NCBI RefSeq assembly: GCF_002933275.1
Contig: NZ_PSSX01000016.1
Span: 38,236 to 102,235 of the forward strand
Direction of reading: 5' to 3'
Source: Marinobacter maroccanus
Lineage (GTDB): Bacteria; Pseudomonadota; Gammaproteobacteria; Pseudomonadales; Oleiphilaceae
DNA length: 64,000 nucleotides
Shown: piece after piece, positions 17,159 to 25,545 of the stretch
Layout of the letters: the number at the start of each line of letters is the position of its first letter
How positions within the stretch are numbered: position 1 is the first letter of the stretch
Notes under the pieces: model-generated
Databases searched by the model: none
Told to the model about the DNA's origin: nothing
Seen by the model: the letters and a program-made list of their open reading frames with translations, nothing else
Position numbers and translations under genes: made by a program

Positions 17159-18064
17159 ATGAAATCTGTTGCACTTCTTGATGGCGGCCTGGGCCAGGAA
17201 ATCTACCGCAGAGCCATGAATGTTACGTCACTGCTATGGTCAGTGGCGGTAATGCGGGAACAGCCGGACGTTGTTACCGATGTCCATGCTGATTTTATCA
17301 GGGCGGGCGCCCGTACCCTGACACTGAACACCTATGCCGCAACGCCAACGCGACTGGCCAGAGAAGGCCTTGGCGACGAGATCGGTGCAATCCATCAACG
17401 GGCGTTCGAGGTATTGGAGCGCGCCATCGCGTTAACGGGCGCCGACGTTGATATCGCCGGTTGCCTGCCGCCCCTGGTCGGAAGTTATCGGAGCCAGCCT
17501 GCCCGGACGTTCGAGGATCTGAAATCGGAGTTCGATATTCTGGTCAAACTTCAGGGTGGGGCAGATGTCTTCCTCATCGAAACGATGACGAACTCGCTGG
17601 AGGCGAGCGCCGCCTGTGCTGCCGCCGGTGAATCAGGCAAGCCCTTTGGGGTGGCGTTCCGGCTGGAAACGGATGGCAAACTTCGGTCCGGGGAAACGCT
17701 TGCAGAGGCTGTCGAAGCGGTTAAGCCGTTCGGGCCAACGGCTATCCTGCTCAATTGCTGCGATCCGGAAGTGATTTCGCAGGCAATGCCTGAACTGGCC
17801 GGCCTTTTCCCCTTAACGGGTGGCTACGCTAACGCGTTCAAAACGGTTGAGCCGATGGCCAGCGGAGCATTGGTGGATGAACTGGAAGCCAGGCCGGACG
17901 TGTCTCCCGGGGTGTATGCGCTTCAGGTGAAACAGTGGCTGGAGGACGGCGCGGGCGTTGTTGGTGGCTGTTGTGAGATTACGCCGGAGCACATCAGCCA
18001 TCTGGCCGATGTGCTGACAGGCGAGTTTAACCTGGTACGGTTCTCGGAATTGGCCCGCAGTTAG
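17159..18064 (+). CDS. Homocysteine S-methyltransferase family protein
   Basis: A 301-residue TIM-barrel methyltransferase. The N-terminal LLDGGLGQEIYRR, the LNTYAATP strand and the three zinc-binding cysteines in NCCDPE (about residue 200) and GGCCEITPEH (near residue 278) identify the family. Such enzymes move a methyl group from S-methylmethionine, betaine or related thetins to homocysteine, giving methionine. Given the methyl-folate cluster 7 kb upstream, a betaine or thetin donor is possible, but the sequence does not decide. It overlaps the convergent DUF1127 gene by 4 bp. Confidence 0.9.
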   Translation: MKSVALLDGGLGQEIYRRAMNVTSLLWSVAVMREQPDVVTDVHADFIRAGARTLTLNTYAATPTRLAREGLGDEIGAIHQRAFEVLERAIALTGADVDIAGCLPPLVGSYRSQPARTFEDLKSEFDILVKLQGGADVFLIETMTNSLEASAACAAAGESGKPFGVAFRLETDGKLRSGETLAEAVEAVKPFGPTAILLNCCDPEVISQAMPELAGLFPLTGGYANAFKTVEPMASGALVDELEARPDVSPGVYALQVKQWLEDGAGVVGGCCEITPEHISHLADVLTGEFNLVRFSELARS

Positions 18065-18336
18065 CCGGCGAGTCGAGGGCTTTTTGTCCTGCGCGCTTCC
18101 ATGGCACGTTTGGAGCGACGTACCTCAATGTATTGCATCGCATCGTTCCGGATAGGAAGGTGCAGGGCGCCTTCCAGATCATGGCGGTCGTAGCCGAGAT
18201 CCGACAGCGTGTCATCCTTTTCCTTCAGCAACGACTGCGCCATACGGCGGAATTTCTGGCGCCTGGCATACCCTTCAAACCATGAGGTGATCGGCTGGAT
18301 TGCGGCGCTTGATTGATGCTCTGTGCTCTTCTGCAT
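18061..18336 (-). CDS. DUF1127 domain protein
   Basis: A 91-residue protein ending in a DUF1127-like helical pair: R-R-M-A-Q-S-L-L, then LSDLGYDRHDLEGAL, followed by a short basic tail. The family is small, often basic, and some members act in phosphate or RNA metabolism, but most are uncharacterised. The ATG at 18336 is a guess; upstream spacing is poor and a longer frame exists to 18444. It is divergent from a LysR gene, a common arrangement for DUF1127 genes. Confidence 0.6.
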   Translation of the reverse strand: MQKSTEHQSSAAIQPITSWFEGYARRQKFRRMAQSLLKEKDDTLSDLGYDRHDLEGALHLPIRNDAMQYIEVRRSKRAMEARRTKSPRLAG

Positions 18337-18526
18337 GTCTACGGCCCCGACAGTTGGTAAATGGCTGCACCAGCTCGCTTGGACGTTGTGTAACTCGCAT
18401 ACGGGTGCCTTCAGTGAGTATTCTGATCTCCTCCAAGTCTTCAATCAAACGAAAAGAATTTAAGATCTCGTTCAGTTATGCTTAAGTCAGTTTCAGGCCA
18501 CAAAAATCGACTCGAGAGGTGCATTC

Positions 18527-19387
18527 GTGAAGATCCCGCTACTTGATAACGATGTCCTGAGGAGTTTCGTAGCCATCGCTGAGAGTGGCACCTTCACCAG
18601 TGCGGCCAGAGTAGTGCACCGGACACCTTCCGCCCTGAGCATGCAAATCAAGCAGCTCGAAAGAAACCTGGGCAAAACCCTGTTTATTCGAGAACCGCGG
18701 CGCGTCACCCTGACGGCGGAGGGTGAGGTTCTGCTCGATTACAGCCGGCGGTTGTTGCGGTTGAACGAGGAAGCCGTCCAGCACTTCATATCGCCGACCC
18801 TCGAAGGAAAAGTGGGAATTGGTACGTCCGATGACGTCGGCACCCGGATTTTGCCTGAGGTGCTTGCGGAATTCGCCAGATCCTATCCCGCGGTTCTGGT
18901 TGATGTGGTTGTGGGCTCAAGCAAGCAAAACCTGGCCCGCCTCGACGCGGGTGAGCTGGATATGACCCTGGTTACTGTGGCGGACGAGGCCGGTATTGGC
19001 CGCGGTGAGCTGGTTCATGAAGAGCCTTTGGTCTGGGCTGGTAGGGAAGGGTCATCCGCTTACCAGCGTTCACCGTTGCCCATCGCCATGGCTCATGAAG
19101 GGTGCGCCTGGCGCCGGATGACGCTGCGGGCACTGGACAGAGCGGGTATTTCCTACAGAATTGCCTATACGTGTGAACATTGTTCAGGTCAGGAGGCGGC
19201 AATGCTGGCAGATCTTGCTGTGGCACCGTTTCCGCAAAGCCTGATACACCCGCCCCTGAAAGAGGTGGTCGGGGGCAGCCTGCCGGACATCGGCTCTTAT
19301 CAGTTGGCCCTGGTAAGGCGGGGTTCCAACCCCTTGAACGATGCGCTTGCTTCTCACGTGAAGGAAGCATTTCAGGGCCTGAGCTGA
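18527..19387 (+). CDS. LysR-family transcriptional regulator
   Basis: A 286-residue LysR protein starting with GTG 18527; AGAGG lies 8 bp upstream. The helix-turn-helix at about 20-60 contains TFTSAARVVHRTPSALSMQI, and the effector domain begins near residue 95 (KVGIGTSDDVGTRILPEVL). It is divergent from the DUF1127 gene, whose promoter it may control. A weak TTAAG/CTTAA repeat (18460-18485) lies between them. Ligand unknown. Confidence 0.9.
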   Translation: MKIPLLDNDVLRSFVAIAESGTFTSAARVVHRTPSALSMQIKQLERNLGKTLFIREPRRVTLTAEGEVLLDYSRRLLRLNEEAVQHFISPTLEGKVGIGTSDDVGTRILPEVLAEFARSYPAVLVDVVVGSSKQNLARLDAGELDMTLVTVADEAGIGRGELVHEEPLVWAGREGSSAYQRSPLPIAMAHEGCAWRRMTLRALDRAGISYRIAYTCEHCSGQEAAMLADLAVAPFPQSLIHPPLKEVVGGSLPDIGSYQLALVRRGSNPLNDALASHVKEAFQGLS

Positions 19388-19455
19388 AAAGCTCTTGCAG
19401 GAATGATCTTCCGGAAAATCTTTAGCCGACCGGTTCGGATTCAAGGAAACCATTG

Positions 19456-21339
19456 ATGACCGTTTATTTCGTCCAGGCCTTTATCTACCTGGTGGCAGCA
19501 GTGATCGCCGTGCCCCTGGCAAAACGTCTTGGTCTGGGGTCGGTCCTCGGCTACCTGGTGGCGGGCGTGGTGATCGGTCCGGTTACAGGGCTGGTGGGGC
19601 AGGAAGCCAACACTATCCAGCATTTTGCCGAGTTCGGCGTGGTAATGATGCTTTTCCTGGTTGGTATGGAGTTGGACCCCAAAGCACTCTGGGCCATGCG
19701 TGTCCGCCTGGTTGGCCTTGGCGGGCTTCAGGTGGTGCTGACAGCAGCAGCCGGCATGGCGGTGGCCGCCTGGCTCGGGCTCCAGTGGCAGACGTCACTT
19801 GCCGTCGGTTTGATCTTTGCGTTGTCTTCCACTGCGATTGTCCTGCAGACCCTCAACGAAAAGGGGTTGGTCAAAACCGAAGGTGGTCGCAGTGCCTTCT
19901 CGGTGCTGCTGTTCCAGGATATTGCGGTCATTCCCATGCTCGCACTGATTCCGTTGCTGGCGTTGCCGGAGCTAATGGCTGTCGGCAGCACTTCAGATGA
20001 CCATGGCAGCCACTTGAGCCTGGTGGACAGTCTTCCTGGCTGGGCCCATGGGCTGGTTGTGGTGGCAGCCATCGCTGCTGTGGTTGTCGGTGGTCATTAC
20101 CTGAGTCGGCCCCTGTTCCGTTATGTGGTGCAGTCGGGGTTGCGTGAAGTTTTTACGGCCACTGCGCTGATGCTTGTGATCGGGATCGCCGCGCTGATGA
20201 GCCTGGTGAACCTGTCGCCGGCGCTTGGGGCGTTCCTGGCCGGCGTGGTGCTGGCCAACAGTGAATTCCGCCATGAGCTGGAAGCGAATATCGAACCATT
20301 CAAGGGACTTCTGCTGGGGCTGTTCTTCATCACCGTGGGCGCAGGCATCAATTTTGACGTGCTGTCAGAGCAATGGGGTACGGTCGTGTCCCTTGCGGTG
20401 TCGGTTATTGCCGTGAAGGCGGCGATTCTCCTCGGTCTGGCCCTGCTTTTCAGGGTTCATGGCAGCAACGGCTGGTTGTTTACCCTGAGCCTGGCCCAGG
20501 CTGGTGAATTTGGCTTTGTACTACTGACTTACAGTGTCCAGAACAGTGTGATTGCGGTGGAAACCTCCCAGGTCCTCTCACTGGTGGTGGCGCTGTCGAT
20601 GTTCCTGACGCCGTTGCTGTTTATCGTTTACGAACGGATCGTGTTGCCTCGTTATCGTCGTTCACAAAACGACGAGCGGCAAGCGGATACCATCGACGAA
20701 CAGGCGCCGGTTATCGTTGCCGGTGTTGGTCGTTTCGGCCAGATTGTCTGCCGGCTGTTGCGGGCCAATAATGTTCCTATTGTTGCATTGGACCACGAGA
20801 TCGAGCAGATCGAGAACCTCCGGCAGATCAATATCAAGAGCTTCTTCGGGAATGCGACTCGGCCCGATTTGCTGGAAACTGCGGGCATCGAACAGGCCCG
20901 GCTGCTGGTAGTGGCCATTGACGATCGTGACCGTTCGGTCCAGATGGTGGAGCACGTAAAGCAGTTCTTCCCAGGTGTCTGGGTGCTGGCCCGCGCTTTC
21001 GACAGAGGCCACGGATACCGGTTGCGGGAGGCAGGGGCCGATGATGTGGTGAGTGAAACCTATCATTCGGCACTTGAACTTGGCGGCCATGCACTGACCG
21101 CCATGGGGGTGCATCCAATGCGTGCCCGTCAGATGACCTGGGCTTTCCTGGACAATGAGAAAGCCCACGAGGATGAGCTGTTCGAAGCCTGGAAAGAAAT
21201 CGAGGAAGGTATCCGGTTCAGTCCCCGCTACGGTGAACTCTTCATGAAACTCGAAGAAGCGCTTAACAGCGCCATGCATCGGGACTGGGAAGAGCCGAAG
21301 CAGGAGGATGTTCCCATATGGCGGCCGCCGGACCGCTGA
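19456..21339 (+). CDS. Kef-type K+/H+ antiporter with TrkA-N domain (CPA2 family)
   Basis: A 627-residue transporter. About 12 membrane helices fill residues 1-390. They include the LFLVGMELDP region, FQDIAVIP, and the HELEANIEPFKGLLLGLFF motif that corresponds to the Q/H-E-I-E-x-x-I regulatory loop of KefB/KefC. A cytosolic TrkA-N (Rossmann) domain follows from about 415: VIVAGVGRFGQIV with a distal aspartate binds NAD(H). It exports K+ in exchange for H+, often in electrophile stress. No KefF/KefG partner is adjacent. ATG 19456, after AAGGAA, is preferred over TTG 19453. Confidence 0.9.
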   Translation: MTVYFVQAFIYLVAAVIAVPLAKRLGLGSVLGYLVAGVVIGPVTGLVGQEANTIQHFAEFGVVMMLFLVGMELDPKALWAMRVRLVGLGGLQVVLTAAAGMAVAAWLGLQWQTSLAVGLIFALSSTAIVLQTLNEKGLVKTEGGRSAFSVLLFQDIAVIPMLALIPLLALPELMAVGSTSDDHGSHLSLVDSLPGWAHGLVVVAAIAAVVVGGHYLSRPLFRYVVQSGLREVFTATALMLVIGIAALMSLVNLSPALGAFLAGVVLANSEFRHELEANIEPFKGLLLGLFFITVGAGINFDVLSEQWGTVVSLAVSVIAVKAAILLGLALLFRVHGSNGWLFTLSLAQAGEFGFVLLTYSVQNSVIAVETSQVLSLVVALSMFLTPLLFIVYERIVLPRYRRSQNDERQADTIDEQAPVIVAGVGRFGQIVCRLLRANNVPIVALDHEIEQIENLRQINIKSFFGNATRPDLLETAGIEQARLLVVAIDDRDRSVQMVEHVKQFFPGVWVLARAFDRGHGYRLREAGADDVVSETYHSALELGGHALTAMGVHPMRARQMTWAFLDNEKAHEDELFEAWKEIEEGIRFSPRYGELFMKLEEALNSAMHRDWEEPKQEDVPIWRPPDR

Positions 21340-21391
21340 CAGTGCGGTAACGCTGGGCTAAATTATTGCCTATGCGGTTGTAGAGGTCAGT

Positions 21392-23092
21392 ATGGTGTTC
21401 AGGAAAGCGCTTGTTGTTTCAGGTCTGGTTTTCGCCGGGTCCTGCGCTGCTGCCGAGTCGGGCAGGTACGATTGCATTGCCAGTAGTATTCAGCCGGAAG
21501 CCATTGATCTGGACAAACCGAGGGATCAGCTCGCCCGCCAGACTGATCTGGTGATTCCGGAGGGCGCGCGCATTGGCAGTATCCGTATTCTTCGCCGCCC
21601 CATCTTTGATACCACTGATCCGGAGCAGAACAACGCGCTCTATCGAACTTTGAACGCACTCAACACGCCTACCTGGGAATCTGCCTTGCGCTCCCAGTTG
21701 GTGTTCGAGGAAGGCGATGTTTTCGAGGCCGAGCTTATTTCCGAGTCCGAGCGGGTTCTGCGTCAGCGGGAATATTTGACCGCAGCGTGGGTGGGCGTCA
21801 CCCAGGTTTGTGGGGACGAAATCGAGGTAAGTGTTCTGACGCGGGATACCTGGACGCTTTTTCCCAGCGTTGGCGTGTCGCGATCTGGAGGTGAGAATAC
21901 CACTAACTTCGGGCTGTCTGATCCCAACTTTGCCGGGTCAGGCAAAAGCCTTGGCATCGGCTATGCGAAAGACCCGGACCGCACCGAAACCAGTCTGTAT
22001 TTTGATGACCCGAACGTCCTGGGCTCCCACTGGCAGGCGGGCTTCTCATTTGATGAGAGAAGCGATGGACGGGGCCGGGGCGCCTACCTCGAGAGGCCTT
22101 TCTTCAGCGAGACCACAAACTGGCGCTTTGGCCTGAGCGGCATCGACGACGTACGGGAGGAATCCCGCTACGTTGGCGCGGAGGCCATTGCCGATTATCG
22201 GCGCAGTCACGAGTTCTTCAGTATCGACGGAGGCTGGCGCCTGGCGGAGAGGAAAGACCGGCAGCTGAGATTACTTGCCGGCTACCGCTACGATGCACTC
22301 GTGTTCGACCGTTTGCCCAACGAACCCAATCTCGACATCCTGCCCGACGACCGGACTCTCAGTTACCCCTGGATTGGCTTTGATTACCGCCAGAACCGCT
22401 TCCGGAAAATGACCAATCTGACGCGGCTCCAGCGAGTGGAGGATGTGCGGGATGGCTTTGTGTGGAGAACCGAGCTCGGCTACTCCGGTAGTGGGCTGGG
22501 TGCCACCGAGGACCGCATAGTGCTGAACATGGATTTCCGGGATGTACTGCATGTATCGGAGACCAACTACGCCAGCTATTCACTGAGCCAGAGTGGCACT
22601 TACCGGCTCGATGAAGATCGGGTGGAAAACCTTATTGGGACAGTGGGCGTTCAGTATTTTCATGGAGGCTCGGAGCGCTGGAACAGCTGGTACACCAACC
22701 TCGCTTTCACGGCAGCACACAATCTGACAGCCGACCAGCAATTGCTCATTGGCGGTGAGAATGGGCTGCGCGGTTACCCTAGTGAGTACCAGCAGGGTAA
22801 CCGCCGTGTGTTATGGACCCTGGAGCGGCGTTATTTCCCGGACTGGCATCCGTTCAAACTGTTTCGGGTAGGCGGTGTACTGTTCACCGATGTAGGCCGT
22901 GCGTGGTTCACCGACGACCGGAACAGTGGGCCGGACGAAGGCGTGCTGAAAGATGTTGGCTTCGGCATGAGGCTGGCGTCCAGCCGTATCGAGGTGCAAC
23001 GAATGCTGCACCTGGATTTTGCCTTCCCCCTGGATGGCGACGACAGTATTGATGATTTTCAGATTTTGCTGCGAGGCAGAAGCCAGTTTTGA
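21392..23092 (+). CDS. Omp85-like outer-membrane barrel with one POTRA-like domain
   Basis: A 566-residue secreted protein with a signal peptide cut near SCAAA-ES (about residue 21). Residues 60-150 resemble a POTRA module (LVFEEGDVFEAEL, then ERVLRQREYLTAAWVGV). The rest is rich in alternating aromatic strands, and the Omp85 lid motif appears as GGENGLRGY (454-462). It ends RSQF, with a terminal phenylalanine as in outer-membrane barrels. With one POTRA it is closer to accessory TamA/Omp85 proteins than to BamA. AGAGGT precedes ATG 21392. Three envelope genes follow on the same strand, which suggests a joint outer-membrane function. Confidence 0.75.
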   Translation: MVFRKALVVSGLVFAGSCAAAESGRYDCIASSIQPEAIDLDKPRDQLARQTDLVIPEGARIGSIRILRRPIFDTTDPEQNNALYRTLNALNTPTWESALRSQLVFEEGDVFEAELISESERVLRQREYLTAAWVGVTQVCGDEIEVSVLTRDTWTLFPSVGVSRSGGENTTNFGLSDPNFAGSGKSLGIGYAKDPDRTETSLYFDDPNVLGSHWQAGFSFDERSDGRGRGAYLERPFFSETTNWRFGLSGIDDVREESRYVGAEAIADYRRSHEFFSIDGGWRLAERKDRQLRLLAGYRYDALVFDRLPNEPNLDILPDDRTLSYPWIGFDYRQNRFRKMTNLTRLQRVEDVRDGFVWRTELGYSGSGLGATEDRIVLNMDFRDVLHVSETNYASYSLSQSGTYRLDEDRVENLIGTVGVQYFHGGSERWNSWYTNLAFTAAHNLTADQQLLIGGENGLRGYPSEYQQGNRRVLWTLERRYFPDWHPFKLFRVGGVLFTDVGRAWFTDDRNSGPDEGVLKDVGFGMRLASSRIEVQRMLHLDFAFPLDGDDSIDDFQILLRGRSQF

Positions 23093-23098
23093 CCCAAC

Positions 23099-23112
23099 TT
23101 GATCTTGATCAA
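23099..23112. promoter_or_regulatory. Perfect FNR/Anr-type box
   Basis: TTGAT-CTTG-ATCAA matches the FNR/Anr consensus (TTGAT-N4-ATCAA) at every defined position. It sits 63 bp upstream of the ATG of the PEGA/Sel1-like gene, a distance that fits class II activation with a start near 23147. This suggests oxygen-responsive control of that gene and those downstream. Binding is inferred. Confidence 0.55.
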
Positions 23113-23135
23113 TTGGCGAATTCGTGATCACATTA

Positions 23136-23150
23136 CTGATATGTAATCAG
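23136..23150. promoter_or_regulatory. Second palindrome in the same promoter
   Basis: CTGAT-ATGTA-ATCAG is a perfect 5-bp inverted repeat about 30 bp after the FNR-like box, near the expected -10 region. An overlapping ATTAC/GTAAT symmetry is also present. It could be a repressor site or part of the promoter. Confidence 0.35.
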
Positions 23151-23175
23151 ACCTTGATTCCGGAAAGGTAAAAAA

Positions 23176-24015
23176 ATGAAGTTGTTGTTGGGTTTCCTGC
23201 TGTTCTCCCTCTCTTCGGCCGTTCTCGCTTCTAACTCCCTTGTCCGCATTGATTGCCAGGAAGACACAAACGGTGCGGCCGTGTATCTCGACGGTGTCTA
23301 TCAATTCGAATGCGAGGATTATGCAAAACTCCCGATTCTGACAACTGCTGGGGCTCATGAGCTGCGAGTGGTTCGCCCGGCCGGTCGGGAATTTGAACAG
23401 GTATTCGAAAAACGAATTGAACTTCGTGCCGGTGTGCCTGAGCGGGTTCGTGTTTCCCTGCCAGAGAAAACCCTGACAGCGTATGGCCAGAAGCAGGAAG
23501 CGCAGCGCAAGGAAGAGGCGAGAATAGCCGCGGAAAAAGCAGAACAGCGACGTCGGGAACAGGCCCGGATTGCCGCTGAAAAAGCGGCCCAGGCGCAACT
23601 TGAGAAGGAGCTGTCGAACGCCCGCTCTGGCAATGCCGACGCCATGAGGAGAATGGCGCAGCGGTATCGCTCGGGAGATGGTGTACCTGCCAATACGCAG
23701 GCAGCTTCCGAATGGGAAGCGAAGGCGGAACGTCAGCAAAAAATTGATGATCTCGAGGCAAGCAAGATGGAATATTTTGCGATGTCCGAGTCTGCTCTTC
23801 TCGGGGTCTACGGCGATGATCCGGGTTCTTCCCAAATTATTTCGGCCCCATGGATTGTCGCGCCGACGTTCACAGCAGAACTGCTTTCGACTCCGGTAAC
23901 GACCACGGACCAACAGATCAAGGACAACAGGTTGGAAACATTGCGTCGCCAAACGGCTGCGGCCCGCTGGGCGAACCCGGACTCTCTGGTCGCAAGGGCC
24001 GCGGACAAACGCTGA
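23176..24015 (+). CDS. Periplasmic protein with PEGA-like, coiled-coil and Sel1-like regions
   Basis: A 279-residue protein with a signal peptide (about residues 1-18, ending VLAS). Residues 20-100 look like a PEGA-type beta domain: VYLDGVY, then TTAGAHELRVVRPAG. A charged coiled coil follows (about 100-150, repeats of R-I-A-A-E-K-A). One Sel1-like repeat comes next (NADAMRRMAQRYRSGDGVP). PEGA domains often bind peptidoglycan or surface partners; Sel1 repeats mediate protein contacts. The C-terminal third is unrecognised. GGAAAGGT precedes the ATG. Confidence 0.65.
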   Translation: MKLLLGFLLFSLSSAVLASNSLVRIDCQEDTNGAAVYLDGVYQFECEDYAKLPILTTAGAHELRVVRPAGREFEQVFEKRIELRAGVPERVRVSLPEKTLTAYGQKQEAQRKEEARIAAEKAEQRRREQARIAAEKAAQAQLEKELSNARSGNADAMRRMAQRYRSGDGVPANTQAASEWEAKAERQQKIDDLEASKMEYFAMSESALLGVYGDDPGSSQIISAPWIVAPTFTAELLSTPVTTTDQQIKDNRLETLRRQTAAARWANPDSLVARAADKR

Positions 24016-24027
24016 CGCTTTTTCGCC

Positions 24028-25545
24028 GTGAAATTCCGCCTGCTTCTTTCTGCCCTGGCGCTTTTGGCGTTGGGAGGCTGCTCCAGCTTAAGCACGCTTG
24101 AGTTGGATCGATCTGGTGCAGCATCGATAGAACCCGACGACCGCTTTTCGGATCTGAGCAGGCTGGTGACAGGAGAACAGGGCAGTGATGCAGACTTCCT
24201 GATTGAACTATCGAAGCACCGCTCCGATCCGTCCTATAAATGTCGGCACCCGGCCTATGCCTACTATTTCTCACAAAGGCTGGGGGAGCCCCTGGACTAC
24301 AGAGAGTGCCCTCCAACCGTCCCTTTTTATCTGCTGGACCGTGAAAAAGGCGGGTATCAGTTTTCCGTAGCGCCAGATCTTGTCCGCAGCATACACATAA
24401 TGTTTGCCTCGCCAGGCGAGTCGGTTGCCTCCCGATTCGGTCATCTGTCTATTCGACTCATTGTCTGCCCCTCCAGGTCCTCGAGTGATGCCGAGTGCAA
24501 CGAAAATATCTTCGATCATGTGGTCCTTGGCTACGTTGCCCGCATAAATGAACTTGAAATGAGTCTGATCAAAGGAGCATTCGGCGGATACGACGCCCAT
24601 CTGACCGGCTTTTCTTTTATGGAAGCTTACCGAACCAATACCTTACTTGCGGACAGGAACCTGTTCTCAGTTCCCCTGAACTTACGCCCCGAAGAAACGG
24701 AACAAGTGGTGCGAGAGTTGTCGGAGATTCACTGGAGCTTCAGGGGCAACTACCGCTTTTTCACGAATAATTGTGCCACCCTCCTGCAAGACACTCTGGC
24801 AGCCCTCGTGGAACAGGCGTCAGATGAACCCACAGTAGCGGGTAATCTGAAAACGGGGTATCTGCGCCCGGACTCTTTTTTCAAAGCGCTCAGGCGCAGC
24901 GAACTGGCAGATGGCCGTGTTCTTGAGTCTCTGACAAACGCCGAACGGGAGGGATATTACTTCCCCAGCACCCGACCCTATTACGAACGGGCATTCGAAC
25001 TGGTTAGCCGCACCGCAGGTTGGAATACACCTTCATCACTTGATGAATATCTTCGCACCCCGGCGAAGATGCGCCTGCTGAAAACACTGAAATCCGATTT
25101 GCTGTTGGATGTCTACTCTCATGATCAGCATGCCCGGGAAGCTCATTTGCTGCTGGAGGAAAGGGCCTTGATAGGCCTTGAGCAGGCCCGCCTTCAATCC
25201 CTGATGAGTCTTTTGGGTGATCCCGAAATTATGGCTTCGCTTCAGAACAGTTTGAATGAAATGGAACAAGATACTCATCGGCGGTGGCTTGAGCAGTGTT
25301 TCCTGCAACCGGTTCGGAAGCTTCAGGGGCGTTTGCCGGTGTCGAAGGGGATACCGGGCCCCGACTTCATGCAGCTGTTTCCAACGGTTGGGACAGACTG
25401 CGATCAGCCTGGATCTCTGGTCATTGCCAAACGGCTGGTAAACGACTGGCTGCCCGAGTGGCACGGGAGTGTCCGGGCGTTGAGAAATTTCAGTCTTGAA
25501 ATCGAACAGACCCACGAAAACCTTGCCTACCTGAGGACGCTGTAA
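24028..25545 (+). CDS. DUF4105 (Lnb N-terminal-like) lipoprotein
   Basis: A 505-residue lipoprotein: a hydrophobic signal ends in the lipobox LALGGC, with acylated Cys18. The body is DUF4105-like: FASPGESVASRFGHLSIRL with His139, then FFTNNCATLLQ with Cys249, a possible papain-like His/Cys pair. As I recall, this family is the N-terminal domain of Lnb, the lipoprotein N-acyltransferase of Bacteroides; its role in proteobacteria that already have Lnt is not known to me. The C-terminal half (about 260-505) is helical and unrecognised. The start is GTG 24028 with a poor ribosome site, 12 bp after the previous stop. The next gene overlaps its stop by 1 bp. Confidence 0.7.
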   Translation: MKFRLLLSALALLALGGCSSLSTLELDRSGAASIEPDDRFSDLSRLVTGEQGSDADFLIELSKHRSDPSYKCRHPAYAYYFSQRLGEPLDYRECPPTVPFYLLDREKGGYQFSVAPDLVRSIHIMFASPGESVASRFGHLSIRLIVCPSRSSSDAECNENIFDHVVLGYVARINELEMSLIKGAFGGYDAHLTGFSFMEAYRTNTLLADRNLFSVPLNLRPEETEQVVRELSEIHWSFRGNYRFFTNNCATLLQDTLAALVEQASDEPTVAGNLKTGYLRPDSFFKALRRSELADGRVLESLTNAEREGYYFPSTRPYYERAFELVSRTAGWNTPSSLDEYLRTPAKMRLLKTLKSDLLLDVYSHDQHAREAHLLLEERALIGLEQARLQSLMSLLGDPEIMASLQNSLNEMEQDTHRRWLEQCFLQPVRKLQGRLPVSKGIPGPDFMQLFPTVGTDCDQPGSLVIAKRLVNDWLPEWHGSVRALRNFSLEIEQTHENLAYLRTL

